Positions 49,831 to 58,520 of a stretch of DNA of 64,000 nucleotides are shown here, one piece after another. A program made the position numbers and the translations under genes. This DNA is from Mesorhizobium sp. WSM2240 (GTDB taxonomy: Bacteria; Pseudomonadota; Alphaproteobacteria; Rhizobiales; Rhizobiaceae). The notes beneath the pieces were generated by a model that was given only the letters and a program-made list of their open reading frames with translations, made no database searches and had not been told where the DNA came from. The number at the start of each line of letters is the position of its first letter. Within the stretch, counting starts at the first letter, position 1. The DNA is taken from NCBI RefSeq assembly GCF_040438645.1, contig NZ_CP159256.1, positions 1 through 64,000 of the forward strand, in the 5' to 3' direction.

Positions 49831-50892
49831 TCACGATTTCGTAACGTTCGGGCGCGGCGTCTCGTGAACCGCCCGGACAATTGGTGCGACTTCCGTGCCA
49901 AGAAGCTCAATGGAGCGCTTCATGGCAGCCGTTTCAAGCGAGGCTGTGCTCATCTGGAAGGTGATGCGCGAGATACCGCCGAGCGTCTCGCTGGCCTTCA
50001 GCATCTTGGCTGCTACCGTCGCCGGTGCACCGATCAGGAACGCTCCTTCCGGGCTGGCCATTGCCTCGAACTGCTGGCGCGTCGGGGCCGACCACCCGCG
50101 CTCGCGTCCGATTGTTCCGGTGAGATGTGCCCAGCCGGGAAAGAACGCATCCTTGGCCTCGGTGTCGGTCTCGCCGACGAAAGCCATCGCGTGCACGCCC
50201 ACGGTCAGTTTCTCCGGGCTGTGACCGGCTCGCGTGCCGGCCTCCCGATAGAGATCGACGAGCGGGCGGAAACGCTCGAACGTGCCACCGATGATGGCGA
50301 CCATCAGCGGAAGACCGAGCTCGCCCGCGCGCTCAAAGGATCGCGGCGTGCCGCCGACGCCCACCCACAGCGGTAGTCGCGGCTGGTGGGGACGCGGGTA
50401 GACGCCTTCGCCGTGAAGTGGCGGACGATAGCGCCCATACCAGGAGATGTTGGTCTCTTCGCCGAGTTTCAGGAACAGGTCGAGCTTTTCGGCGAAAAGG
50501 TCGTCATAGGCGCGGGTATCCAGGCCAAACAGCGGAAAGGCCTCTCCGAAAGAGCCTCGCCCGACGACGATCTCGGCGCGCCCATTGGAGATCAGATCGA
50601 GCGTCGCGAATTCCTGGAAAACCCGCACCGGGTCGGCGACGCTCAACACCATCACCGCGCTCGTCAGGCGAATGTTGCTGGTCCGGGCCGCCGCGGCGGC
50701 AAGAATGATAGCTGGCGCGGAGTCGAGGAATTCTGCGCGATGGTGCTCGCCGATGCCGAAGACGTCGAGCCCGACGCGGTCAGCGGTTTCAACCTCATCA
50801 AGCAGGTCGGCCATGCGATCGGTCGCCGAGGGATGCCGTCCAGTCGCCGGGTCGGGAAGGATTGCCGCGAAACTGTCGATGCCTATTTCCAT
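49831..50892 (-). CDS. LLM-class flavin-dependent oxidoreductase
   Basis: This 353-residue luciferase-like monooxygenase reads MEIGIDSFAAILPDPATGRH, then EVETADRVGLDVFGIGEHHRAEFLDSAPAIILAAAA, and GRAEIVVGRGSFGEAFPLFG. These are family hallmarks (TIM barrel, FMN or F420). It is separated by about 340 bases from a divergent LysR gene that may regulate it. The substrate cannot be read. Confidence 0.9.
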   Translation of the reverse strand: MEIGIDSFAAILPDPATGRHPSATDRMADLLDEVETADRVGLDVFGIGEHHRAEFLDSAPAIILAAAAARTSNIRLTSAVMVLSVADPVRVFQEFATLDLISNGRAEIVVGRGSFGEAFPLFGLDTRAYDDLFAEKLDLFLKLGEETNISWYGRYRPPLHGEGVYPRPHQPRLPLWVGVGGTPRSFERAGELGLPLMVAIIGGTFERFRPLVDLYREAGTRAGHSPEKLTVGVHAMAFVGETDTEAKDAFFPGWAHLTGTIGRERGWSAPTRQQFEAMASPEGAFLIGAPATVAAKMLKASETLGGISRITFQMSTASLETAAMKRSIELLGTEVAPIVRAVHETPRPNVTKS

Positions 50893-51233
50893 GATGGGTT
50901 CTCGCAGAATGTTCGTCGATCCTTGCGGACCGCGATAGATTGGCGCGCGCGGCCAGGCCGCTCCGGTCTAGACGCGATCGGAACGACTGTCCGACAAAGA
51001 ATTAATCGACGCTCCACCGCGCCGCGGTGCAGTATCTGCCCGCCCGGTGCCGTTCTTGCTTCCATTTTGCCCCTTCGCGCTGCCCGGACTTGAGTTGGTT
51101 CGGGTTCTTGGAGACGGTGCGACTGAAGCGAATGCGTGACGTCAAACTGTCCGCATACGATAAGTGACATCTCTTTCGGCGAGACAGTAGAGCTCATTCC
51201 TGCCACGCTGTGTCGCGAAACGGGGAACACCGA
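50893..51233. other. Divergent regulatory region between LLM oxidoreductase and LysR gene
   Basis: These 341 bases without a gene must carry both promoters. I do not see an unambiguous T-N11-A LysR box. Confidence 0.4.
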
Positions 51234-52130
51234 ATGGATATCGACGACCTGCGGACATTTGTGGAAGTAGCCGATGCGGGGGGCGTTTCTGCTGCCGCTC
51301 GTCGGCTCGGCGTGTCCAAGTCGATCGTCAGCCGCCGACTTTTCAGGCTTGAAGCAGAGCTTGGTGTCCAGCTTCTCGCCCGCACCACCCGAGGCGCGGC
51401 TTTGACGGAAGCCGGGGCTTTGTTCCGAGACCATGCAGCAAGAGTGGGCGCCGAAATCGATGCGGCGCGGGAAACCATCCAGCCGACCGGTGACCTGACC
51501 GGCCGCCTACGTGTCGCGATGCCGCTGACCTTCGGCCCGACGCATCTGGCGCCGGTGCTGGCGCAACTGGCGCGCCGCCACCCGAGACTTCACATCCATT
51601 CGTCCTACAGCGACCGCTTCGTGGATCTCATCGGAGAGGGATTCGATTGTGCGATCCGGGTCGGCCATCTGCAGGACTCAAACCTTGTCGTAAGGCGCGT
51701 CGGGGCAATCCATGGAAAATTCCTCGCCAGCCCCGACTACATAAAGGCGCATGGTGCACCGGAGGCGCCGGAGGAGATCACCCTTCACCAGGCCCTGATG
51801 CAGGGCACCGAAGCCTGGCAGTTCATGGATGGGGACAAGGTCATTACGGTCAACCCGCAGGGACGCTATAAGGCCGACAACGGCATAGCGCTCGCCGCAG
51901 CGGCTGCCGCAGGGCTGGGCGTCGCATGGCTGCCCGATTGCGTCACCGACGCCTATGTCGCCTCGGGCGCACTTGTCCCTATCATGACACGCTACCCACT
52001 GCCTTCGGCGGGTGTCTATGTCGTCCGGCCGCCGGGGCAGCATCCGTCGCGAAAGGTGCGGGTTCTGACCGAGTTGATGATCGAGTGCCTTCAGAAAGAC
52101 CCACGCCTCGCCGCCGTCGAGCGCTGGTGA
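51234..52130 (+). CDS. LysR-type regulator
   Basis: This 298-residue protein starts at ATG 51234 (MDIDDLRTFVEVADAGGVSA); an upstream GTG at 51210 is possible. The helix-turn-helix is at about 15-60 (AARRLGVSKSIVSRRLFRLEAELGVQLLARTTRGAALT). The effector domain has LRVAMPLTFGPTHLAPVLAQ, typical of the CrgA/PecT-like group. It is divergent from the LLM oxidoreductase and upstream of a pirin gene, either of which could be a target. Confidence 0.92.
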   Translation: MDIDDLRTFVEVADAGGVSAAARRLGVSKSIVSRRLFRLEAELGVQLLARTTRGAALTEAGALFRDHAARVGAEIDAARETIQPTGDLTGRLRVAMPLTFGPTHLAPVLAQLARRHPRLHIHSSYSDRFVDLIGEGFDCAIRVGHLQDSNLVVRRVGAIHGKFLASPDYIKAHGAPEAPEEITLHQALMQGTEAWQFMDGDKVITVNPQGRYKADNGIALAAAAAAGLGVAWLPDCVTDAYVASGALVPIMTRYPLPSAGVYVVRPPGQHPSRKVRVLTELMIECLQKDPRLAAVERW

Positions 52131-52254
52131 TGGTTTTTGCGAGGCGGCGTTGGCGTTCCACTTTCTGCTACACAGCTCGGCGGATCACGGGTCTAGCTGC
52201 AAGTACGGCCAACGCTTAGGTCGAACCAGACACGATCGCGAAGGGATAGCATGC

Positions 52255-53190
52255 ATGAGCTGGAATCCATCACTTGAACCGGGCTGTCCCGACGAGGTCG
52301 GTCCTGACGCGATCGAAACTCTTATCGTGCCGCGCTCCCGCGACCTGGGCGATTTTGAGGTCCGGCGGGCGTTGCCGGCGCCGAAGCGGCAGATGGTCGG
52401 CCCGTTCATCTTCTTCGATCAGGCCGGACCCGCGGAGTTCCTGACAGGTCAGGGCGTCGATGTACGTCCGCATCCGCATATCGGCCTCGGCACGGTGACC
52501 TACCTGTTTCAAGGTGATTTCCATCACCGCGACAGCACCGGCGCCGACCAGGTCATCCACCCCGGCGCGCTGAACTGGATGGTCGCCGGACGCGGCGTCA
52601 CCCATTCGGAACGCACCTCAGCGACCGCACGGAGCGGCCCGAACAGTCTGTTCGGAATCCAGACCTGGCTGGCCCTGCCTGACAGCCATGAAGATGTTGC
52701 CGCGAGCTTCGAGCATCACGGCAAGGCGGCGTTGCCCGTCATAGAGGACCGCGGGGTCTCCATTCGGCTTATTCTCGGAAACGCCTACGGACAGGTTGCG
52801 CCCGCGAAAATGCTCTCCGAGGCGTTCTATGCCGACGTGAAGCTTGAGCCGGGCAATCGGTTGCCGCTGCCGGATGATCACGAAGACCGCGGCATCTACA
52901 TCGTCGAAGGTTCGATATCGGTGACCGGACAGGAGTTCGAGGCGGGGCAGATGATGGTGTTCAGGCCGGGCGACCGGATAACGGTGGCCGCTGGCGAGCG
53001 CGGAGCGCGACTGATGATTCTCGGCGGCGCCACCTTCAACGGACCGCGCTACGTCTGGTGGAACTTCGTCGCCTCGTCGCAGGAGCGGATCGAACTAGCC
53101 AAGGCCGAATGGCGCGCCGCGAACTGGGGCCAGGGACGCTTCGACCTGCCCATCAATGACCGCAACGAACACATTCCCCTTCCGGATTGA
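52255..53190 (+). CDS. Pirin-family protein
   Basis: This 311-residue bicupin starts at ATG 52255 after AAGGGA. RQMVGPFIFFDQAGPAEFLT, then DVRPHPHIGLGTVTYLFQGDFHHRDSTG with the His/His/Glu-type metal site, and MVAGRGVTHSERT are the pirin motifs. Bacterial pirins are described as quercetinase-like or as regulators of central metabolism; which applies cannot be told. It is followed after 25 bases by the DUF5996-GNAT gene. Confidence 0.93.
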   Translation: MSWNPSLEPGCPDEVGPDAIETLIVPRSRDLGDFEVRRALPAPKRQMVGPFIFFDQAGPAEFLTGQGVDVRPHPHIGLGTVTYLFQGDFHHRDSTGADQVIHPGALNWMVAGRGVTHSERTSATARSGPNSLFGIQTWLALPDSHEDVAASFEHHGKAALPVIEDRGVSIRLILGNAYGQVAPAKMLSEAFYADVKLEPGNRLPLPDDHEDRGIYIVEGSISVTGQEFEAGQMMVFRPGDRITVAAGERGARLMILGGATFNGPRYVWWNFVASSQERIELAKAEWRAANWGQGRFDLPINDRNEHIPLPD

Positions 53191-53215
53191 CCGGAACCAG
53201 TGTGGAGAAAGTCCA

Positions 53216-54463
53216 ATGAACAAGTGGCCCCAACTCGACTACCTCAGTTGGCGTGAAACGTGCTCTGCGCTGCATCTCTATCTGCAGATTGCCGGCAAGT
53301 ACCGGCTGGCGCACACGCCATGGCTCAACCATTCGTGGAACGCGACCTTCTATGTCACGCCCCAGGGCCTGGCGTCCTCGCCCATCCCGGACGGCCCGGG
53401 CATCGAGATCCTGTTTGATCTGCGCGAACACAAGGTCGTGGGCACCTGCGGCAATGGTCACAGGAAAACTTTCGATCTCGGGCCGATGACCGTCGCGACA
53501 TTCCACGCGAGCTTCGTGCAACTGATTTCGGACCTCGGCGGCACGCCGACCTTCAACGGCAAACCGAATGAGGTGCCGTTCCCGGTTCCGTTCGCCGAGG
53601 ATGATCGCGACCGTCCCTATGACCGCGAAGCCGTTCAGCGCTTCCATCAGGGCCTGATCGCGGTCGACAAGGTCTTCAACCGGTTTCGCACCTCCTTCCT
53701 CGGCAAGTCCAGCCCCGTTCATCTGTTCTGGGGCAGCTTCGACCTCGCCCTCACGCGCTTTTCCGGACGACGGGCACCGCTGCACCCGGGCGGCGTACCG
53801 TCCTTGCCCAACGATGTGGCGCAGGAGGCCTATGACCGCGAGGTCTCGTCGGCAGGTTTCTGGCCGGGCGGCGGCGACATCGACTATCCGGCCTTCTACG
53901 CCTACGCCTATCCCTCGCCCGGCGGCTACCGCGCCGCGTCCGTGCAACCTGATGCCGCCTTCTGGCACGAGGGCCTGTCGGAGTTCGTCCTCCCCTACGA
54001 GGCCGTCCAGTCCGCGGCCGATCCCGACGAAGCCCTGTTGGGTTTCCTCGTCTCCACCTACGAGGCGGCGGCCGATCTGGGCGAGTGGGACCGCACCCTG
54101 CTTGAATGCGCGCATGGACAGCCGCGACAGGTGCGCAGGCCGGACGCTGCGCTGACAACAAGCGCGCCTTCGGTGGGCGACGAGACTGTCGAGCGGGAAG
54201 ATGGCCCATCCAAGGGGCGCTACCGTCTCGTCGTCGATGGCGTTGAAGCCGAGATGACCTACAGTCGCGCCAGCGATGGCCTGATCATCATCGACCACAC
54301 GGAGGTGCCCGCGGCCCTGCGCGGTCGCAAGGTCGGCGAACGGCTGGTGCGTCAGGCAATCGACGATGCGCGGCGCGATCGCGTCGAGATCATTCCGCTA
54401 TGCCCGTTCGCAAAGGCGCAGATCGGCCGCCATCCCGAATGGCAGGACGTGCTGCGTCGGTGA
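53216..54463 (+). CDS. DUF5996 protein fused to a GNAT-type acetyltransferase domain
   Basis: This 415-residue protein starts at ATG 53216 with GGAGAAAG upstream. Residues 1-300 are DUF5996 (WPQLDYLSWRETCSALHLYLQIAGKYRLAHTPWLNHSWN, VHLFWGSFDLALTRFSGRRAPLHPG). After a linker, residues about 330-412 form a short YjdJ-type GNAT domain (RYRLVVDGVEAEMTYSR, IIIDHTEVPAALRGRKVGERLVRQAIDDAR with the acetyl-CoA loop, IIPLCPFAKAQIGRHPEWQDVL). These parts are usually separate proteins. It is probably cotranscribed with the pirin gene. Confidence 0.85.
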   Translation: MNKWPQLDYLSWRETCSALHLYLQIAGKYRLAHTPWLNHSWNATFYVTPQGLASSPIPDGPGIEILFDLREHKVVGTCGNGHRKTFDLGPMTVATFHASFVQLISDLGGTPTFNGKPNEVPFPVPFAEDDRDRPYDREAVQRFHQGLIAVDKVFNRFRTSFLGKSSPVHLFWGSFDLALTRFSGRRAPLHPGGVPSLPNDVAQEAYDREVSSAGFWPGGGDIDYPAFYAYAYPSPGGYRAASVQPDAAFWHEGLSEFVLPYEAVQSAADPDEALLGFLVSTYEAAADLGEWDRTLLECAHGQPRQVRRPDAALTTSAPSVGDETVEREDGPSKGRYRLVVDGVEAEMTYSRASDGLIIIDHTEVPAALRGRKVGERLVRQAIDDARRDRVEIIPLCPFAKAQIGRHPEWQDVLRR

Positions 54464-54566
54464 TGGGAAGATGGCCCCGGTCACGCACGCTCGGCAAATC
54501 TTCCTTTCCAGCGACCTCCGGAGCGGGAGCAATTCGTAGGACCCTTCCAACGCCAGGAGCGATGAA

Positions 54567-54806
54567 ATGAATGATGTGAAATATCGGATAGTCGAACATG
54601 ACGGCGGCTGGGCCTATCGGGTCGATGGAACCTATTCCGAAACGTTTCCAAGCCATGATGCGGCCTTCGGCGCGGCACGGCGGGCGGCCTGCAAACAGTT
54701 GCGGCCGGGCGAGACCACGGGCATCGTCTGGGAGGACGCGACTGGCCACTGGCACGCAGAACTCTCTCGCACTGGCGACCGGCCCCAGGCACAGGTCATC
54801 GGCTGA
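54567..54806 (+). CDS. DUF2188-like small protein
   Basis: This 79-residue protein starts at ATG 54567 after GGAGCG. YRIVEHDGGWAYRVDGTYSETFPSHDAAFGAARRAACKQ fits DUF2188, a short beta-beta-alpha domain in which the query's Trp and the helix of A-A-x-x-A-A-R are conserved. Function is unknown. Confidence 0.78.
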   Translation: MNDVKYRIVEHDGGWAYRVDGTYSETFPSHDAAFGAARRAACKQLRPGETTGIVWEDATGHWHAELSRTGDRPQAQVIG

Positions 54807-55057
54807 GGGAGCTTTGAGTGGACTGCAACGACTGCGTTGGGGTGATGAATAGTTTGGCAAACTCTGCCTGATGCGTCAGCTTCATAATGGCAGCTTACCG
54901 CCTAGCGTTCGCCAGAACCCGACAGTCAGCAATCGGCCCCTATTCAGTACCAAATGGGGCTGCCCTCAGAGGAATGGCGAACGGCGGGGAAATGGAAATA
55001 CAACGGTTCTTCGCAGGCCGACGCCGAGATCCCGCGTGAGCAATACAGGATCCGATT

Positions 55058-55462
55058 CTAACTGGGTTGATCCGGCGTAGAACCAGAATCCGGACAGTCG
55101 ACAAACTCCGCCAAGAACCTGGCTATGCCATGCTGAGCCTCATGGTCGTTATCATAACGAAACTCTGAATGACTTAGAGACCATGAGGCGATGGAAGCAT
55201 TCTTGATCGATGGAGCGTCGCTGAGCGCAGCTTGCGCGGCTTGGACAAGCTGCACAGCTGCGGCATGTCCTTCTCGGACCCAAACATGGACCGTGGCAAG
55301 CAGTTCAGGACGCTCCACCGACTGCGTGACGGCAACCCACGCGAATGGATATTCGTCTCGTTCTTGGTCTGCAATTGCCCCAGCAACGCCTTTGGAGAAC
55401 GCCTCGCACTCGCGCAAGCGTGTAAGGAGCACGGCTCGCAATTCGCCTGCAAGATCTGTCAT
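55058..55462 (-). CDS. DUF3168-like (phage tail-completion type) protein
   Basis: This 134-residue protein resembles DUF3168/gp17 tail-terminator proteins in order: MTDLAGELRAVLLTRLRECE, a central strand PFAWVAVTQSVERPELLATVHVWVREGHAAAVQLVQAAQAAL, and an ending FRYDNDHEAQHGIARFLAEF. It is the only phage-structural-like gene here and lies 60 bases downstream of the integrase, same strand. It may be a relic of a prophage or gene-transfer-type tail module. Confidence 0.6.
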   Translation of the reverse strand: MTDLAGELRAVLLTRLRECEAFSKGVAGAIADQERDEYPFAWVAVTQSVERPELLATVHVWVREGHAAAVQLVQAAQAALSDAPSIKNASIASWSLSHSEFRYDNDHEAQHGIARFLAEFVDCPDSGSTPDQPS

Positions 55463-55522
55463 AGCCTCTCCATGACATCAGATCGAGAAGCCATTATGCC
55501 ATCCCTCAAAGCATAGCATTGC

Positions 55523-56959
55523 TCATTCGCCATAATGTGGCAACTGAGCAAGCATGTCGCCGGAGAATCTGGAAAAGTTTGATCGCGGCCATGAGGAGGG
55601 GGCCTCAACCTTGCTGTATAAGCGATGGTTCTTTCCCCGGAATCTTGCCTTGATTTCGACGAGCTCAATATCAGCCGTCGTCGCCTCGAGCACATAGGTC
55701 GAGTTCAGCGGCGCAAACCTCAATGTCAACTCCGCTTCGGTCTGATCCGGGGCCAGGTGCCCATAAATCCTGTCTACTGTTGCAGTGTCGGCGTGGCCGA
55801 GTTGCTTGGCGACCACGGCTAAGGATGCGCCCGCCTGCACGAGCTGGCTGGCGTAGGTATGGCGAAGCGAATGGAAAACCGTGTCGCGCGGAAGGCCTTT
55901 CCGGTCAATCAGATCACGAAAGAGATGCTTGTAGCGGTCACTCCACTGCCTGCCGTCCGCATTGAGGAATACGAGTTCATCCGGCTTCTTTTCCCTGCAC
56001 GCCGACAAGAAGAATGCCATGCCTTCGTCGGGTAAAAAGACAAACCTGGGCCGATAGGTTTTCGACGGTGCGATGTAGATGCCGTACCCCTCCTGGGCGA
56101 CATCGCGGACGCGCAGATTCGTTAGCTCCCGGACACGGCAGCCGGTGTACAGGGCACCGAGGATCAATTGCCGCAGATCAGGTCTACTGGCTTCGACCAG
56201 TTCGGCACATTCCGGCCGTGAAAGAAAAACGGATCTCGGTCGGTCGAAGTTCGGCAGGTGCTTGAGGCATCGCACTGGTCGGTCGCTGTCGATCTCGCAG
56301 TTTTCCCAGGCTAGGCCGAACGCGCCGCGAAGGATGCTCACGAGCGTGTTCATAGTCTTCTTTCGGCGCCGCAAAGCCTCCGGGTCCAGATCCGCAAGAG
56401 GCCGTTTAGGCCCGAGCTTCCGGTTCCCATACTTCGGCGGCGTCTCCAGAACGCTGAGGCAGAGCTTGTGGAAGTCTTTCGCGGTAAATTTCGCCAAAGC
56501 TAGGTTTGCGACACGGGGCACGAGATGGTGATTGATCAGCGTTACCACAGTCTCGAAGTGCGATTGGGCAGCGGCCATCCGCTTCCATTCGATGTAGTCG
56601 CGGAGAGCATGCCCTACCGTGAACTCATCGCCGCAAGGGCAAATGGTCAGTTCTCCGTTGTATCGGACCGCATGCCGGCTGACAGCGTTCGACCTGACAG
56701 GATCGCTGCTGAACCATGCTTCTGCAGCAGCTATTGCCTGGTCGAAGGAGAGGGCGTCATCGACACCCGAAGCAAGCCCGAGAGTGGTTTCCTTGTATAG
56801 CCCGGAGGTGGAGCGATAGCGGGCTTTCCAGAGCTGAACTCCCTGAGGAGAGACGTAGATGCCGAGTGATCGACCGACAGCTATTCCTTGCCAATAGCGT
56901 GCATTTCTCGCTTGAAGGCTGTCGAGAGCCGATTGCTGGCTGAAATCGTATTTGGGCAT
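55523..56959 (-). CDS. Phage-type tyrosine integrase
   Basis: This 478-residue protein starts at ATG 56959 (AAGGAGCTCACC upstream). It has an N-terminal arm/DUF6538-like part, a core-binding domain (about 120-225) and the catalytic domain. The first Arg is in GALYTGCRVRELTNLRV, HSLRHTYASQLVQAG holds the HxxR pair, LGHADTATVDRIYGHLAPDQ the second His and the nucleophilic Tyr. It is distinct from the recombinase at 5212. The C-terminal extension of about 75 residues is not part of the fold. Confidence 0.9.
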   Translation of the reverse strand: MPKYDFSQQSALDSLQARNARYWQGIAVGRSLGIYVSPQGVQLWKARYRSTSGLYKETTLGLASGVDDALSFDQAIAAAEAWFSSDPVRSNAVSRHAVRYNGELTICPCGDEFTVGHALRDYIEWKRMAAAQSHFETVVTLINHHLVPRVANLALAKFTAKDFHKLCLSVLETPPKYGNRKLGPKRPLADLDPEALRRRKKTMNTLVSILRGAFGLAWENCEIDSDRPVRCLKHLPNFDRPRSVFLSRPECAELVEASRPDLRQLILGALYTGCRVRELTNLRVRDVAQEGYGIYIAPSKTYRPRFVFLPDEGMAFFLSACREKKPDELVFLNADGRQWSDRYKHLFRDLIDRKGLPRDTVFHSLRHTYASQLVQAGASLAVVAKQLGHADTATVDRIYGHLAPDQTEAELTLRFAPLNSTYVLEATTADIELVEIKARFRGKNHRLYSKVEAPSSWPRSNFSRFSGDMLAQLPHYGE

Positions 56960-57076
56960 GGTGAGCTCCTTTTTGTTCCACACGGGCAGCAACGAGCTCG
57001 AAACGTTTATTGACAGCGGAGGTCGGTCTTTAGTCCATCAGTCAGGAGGCATTCAGCAGCCCCAGTCGCCTGACGA

Positions 57077-57172
57077 TCAACTAAGATGATGGCCGACGAT
57101 GCTCGCGAGCTGCAACGCGGTGAGCACGGCCATAACCGTCCAGAACAACAGCCTGCGCTTTCGCATCGGCAT
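57077..57172 (-). CDS. Possible membrane micropeptide (31 aa)
   Basis: The minus-strand ATG 57172 follows GGGAGGG. It encodes MPMRKRRLLFWTVMAVLTAL and ends QLASIVGHHLS: a positive N-terminus with one transmembrane helix, the usual build of bacterial micropeptides. It lies between the integrase and a second small membrane gene. Confidence 0.45.
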   Translation of the reverse strand: MPMRKRRLLFWTVMAVLTALQLASIVGHHLS

Positions 57173-57220
57173 TCCCTCCCGCGAAGGGGAGGGAGCCTAG
57201 CACCACGGCAACAGGCGAAG

Positions 57221-57421
57221 CTACACCCATATCTGCACGCCATCTGCTGCCAGCGAGACAAGGGTCGCAGCACCGAGCAGAGCTATCCGCATCAGGCCTT
57301 CCACCAGGCTCTGTATGAGTGGCCTTTTACTGGCGTCGACCGTTAGGGTGAGAATGGTAGCTGTAGCACCGCTGAGAGCTGTAACCGCCGCGACCACGAT
57401 GAGAACATGCTGCGAGTCCAT
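57221..57421 (-). CDS. Small membrane protein (66 aa)
   Basis: ATG 57421 is preceded by AGGAGG at 5 bases. Two hydrophobic segments (HVLIVVAAVTALSGATATIL and a second around MRIALLGAATLVSLAADG) flank a short basic loop. No family was recognised. It is on the same strand as the integrase and micropeptide, possibly one cargo transcript. Confidence 0.6.
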   Translation of the reverse strand: MDSQHVLIVVAAVTALSGATATILTLTVDASKRPLIQSLVEGLMRIALLGAATLVSLAADGVQIWV

Positions 57422-57462
57422 AAGAACCTCCTGTTTGACAGGAGGATTTTCCTATTGGCTGT

Positions 57463-57702
57463 TTGGGCGTGGATAAAATGGTGCAGAAAATCACCACAAA
57501 CCACAGATCTCCGGGATTTGTGGCGGGGATCTATCCACACCGCGCGATGGTCGACCGCTTCTACGCAGCAGCGCTAGATCACGGTGGCAGAGATGACGGT
57601 GCGCCGGGGCTGCGGCCAGACTACGATGCGAACTATTATGGAGCCTTCGTTCGCGATCCAGACGGTCACAAGATTGAGGCCGTTACCTACTCCGCAAAAT
57701 AG
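57463..57702 (+). pseudogene. Truncated glyoxalase/VOC protein (C-terminal part)
   Basis: The readable VOC part is VDRFYAAALDHGGRDDGAPG, then YYGAFVRDPDGHKIEAVTY. This is the final third of a glyoxalase-type protein with its metal/active-site Glu. The N-terminal halves are missing; the ORF starts at an unrelated ATG at 57463. Confidence 0.7.
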
Positions 57703-57880
57703 CCATCAGCTTTGACGGGGACGGCTGGGCGACGAATTCTGCCTTTCGACGGCGTCATCGTTCACGCGATAGCGCGATATCGTGCACGGCAGACGGCCAA
57801 TCACCGCCAAGCTGCCGCCCGCCCTCCCAGGACATCGATTGCAAATGACGTATACATTCCCAGCAGTGGGACATCCTTCA

Positions 57881-57913
57881 CGCATTGACAAAAAAACCTG
57901 TCAATGCGATGAT
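57881..57913 (+). promoter_or_regulatory. Inverted repeat overlapping the ArsR promoter
   Basis: CGCATTGACA (57881-57890) and TGTCAATGCG (57899-57908) are perfect 10-base arms around 8 bases. The left arm contains TTGACA (57885-57890), and GATGAT (57908-57913) lies 17 bases on as -10. Transcription would start about at the ArsR ATG (57919), so the repeat is a repressor site and the mRNA may be leaderless. Confidence 0.7.
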
Positions 57914-57918
57914 TGTGC

Positions 57919-58509
57919 ATGCTCGAAATCGACGTCATCGATACACCCGCCGCCGCAGCGGTCGCGCTGGACCCGATTAAGACGCGCCTGCTGGCCGAGC
58001 TTTCGCAGCCGGCTTCGGCTGCTTCGCTCGCCACGCGAGTGGGCCTTACGCGCCAGAAGGTGAACTATCATCTGCGGGCTCTGGAGGACCACGGGCTGGT
58101 CGAGGCGGCAGAGGAACGTCGGTGGGGCGGGCTCACCGAGCGGCTGATGGTCGCCACGGCCTCGTCCTATATCGTCTCGCCGGCGGCGCTGGGTCCCATC
58201 GGTGCCGATCCGGCCCGCAACAGCGACCGACTCTCAGCCAGCTATCTCATCGCGCTCGCGGCGCGCATCGTGCGCGAGGTCGGCGATTTGTGGCGTAGCG
58301 CCCGCAAGAAGGACAAGCGTCTCGCCACCCTTTCGATCGATACCGTTATCCGCTTCCGGTCGCCTGCCGACCGTGCAGCCTTCACAACCGATCTCGCCAA
58401 TGCCATCGCGGCGCTTGCGGCGCGCTATCACGACGCCGGCGCGCCGGGCGGTCGGCCGCATCGGCTCGTCGTCGCATCCTACCCCGCGCCGGCCGACGCC
58501 AAACCCTGA
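57919..58509 (+). CDS. ArsR-family HTH regulator
   Basis: This 196-residue protein starts at ATG 57919. The winged helix spans about 12-75 (DPIKTRLLAELSQPASAASLATRVGLTRQKVNYHLRALEDHGLVEAAEE). The C-terminal half is helical, with the Arg/Lys-rich WRSARKKDKRLATLSIDTVI segment seen in ArsR regulators that partner SRPBCC proteins. No metal-binding Cys pair is visible. It is followed after 11 bases by the SRPBCC gene, so the operon is autoregulated through the upstream inverted repeat. Confidence 0.9.
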   Translation: MLEIDVIDTPAAAAVALDPIKTRLLAELSQPASAASLATRVGLTRQKVNYHLRALEDHGLVEAAEERRWGGLTERLMVATASSYIVSPAALGPIGADPARNSDRLSASYLIALAARIVREVGDLWRSARKKDKRLATLSIDTVIRFRSPADRAAFTTDLANAIAALAARYHDAGAPGGRPHRLVVASYPAPADAKP

Positions 58510-58520
58510 AAGGATATCTC

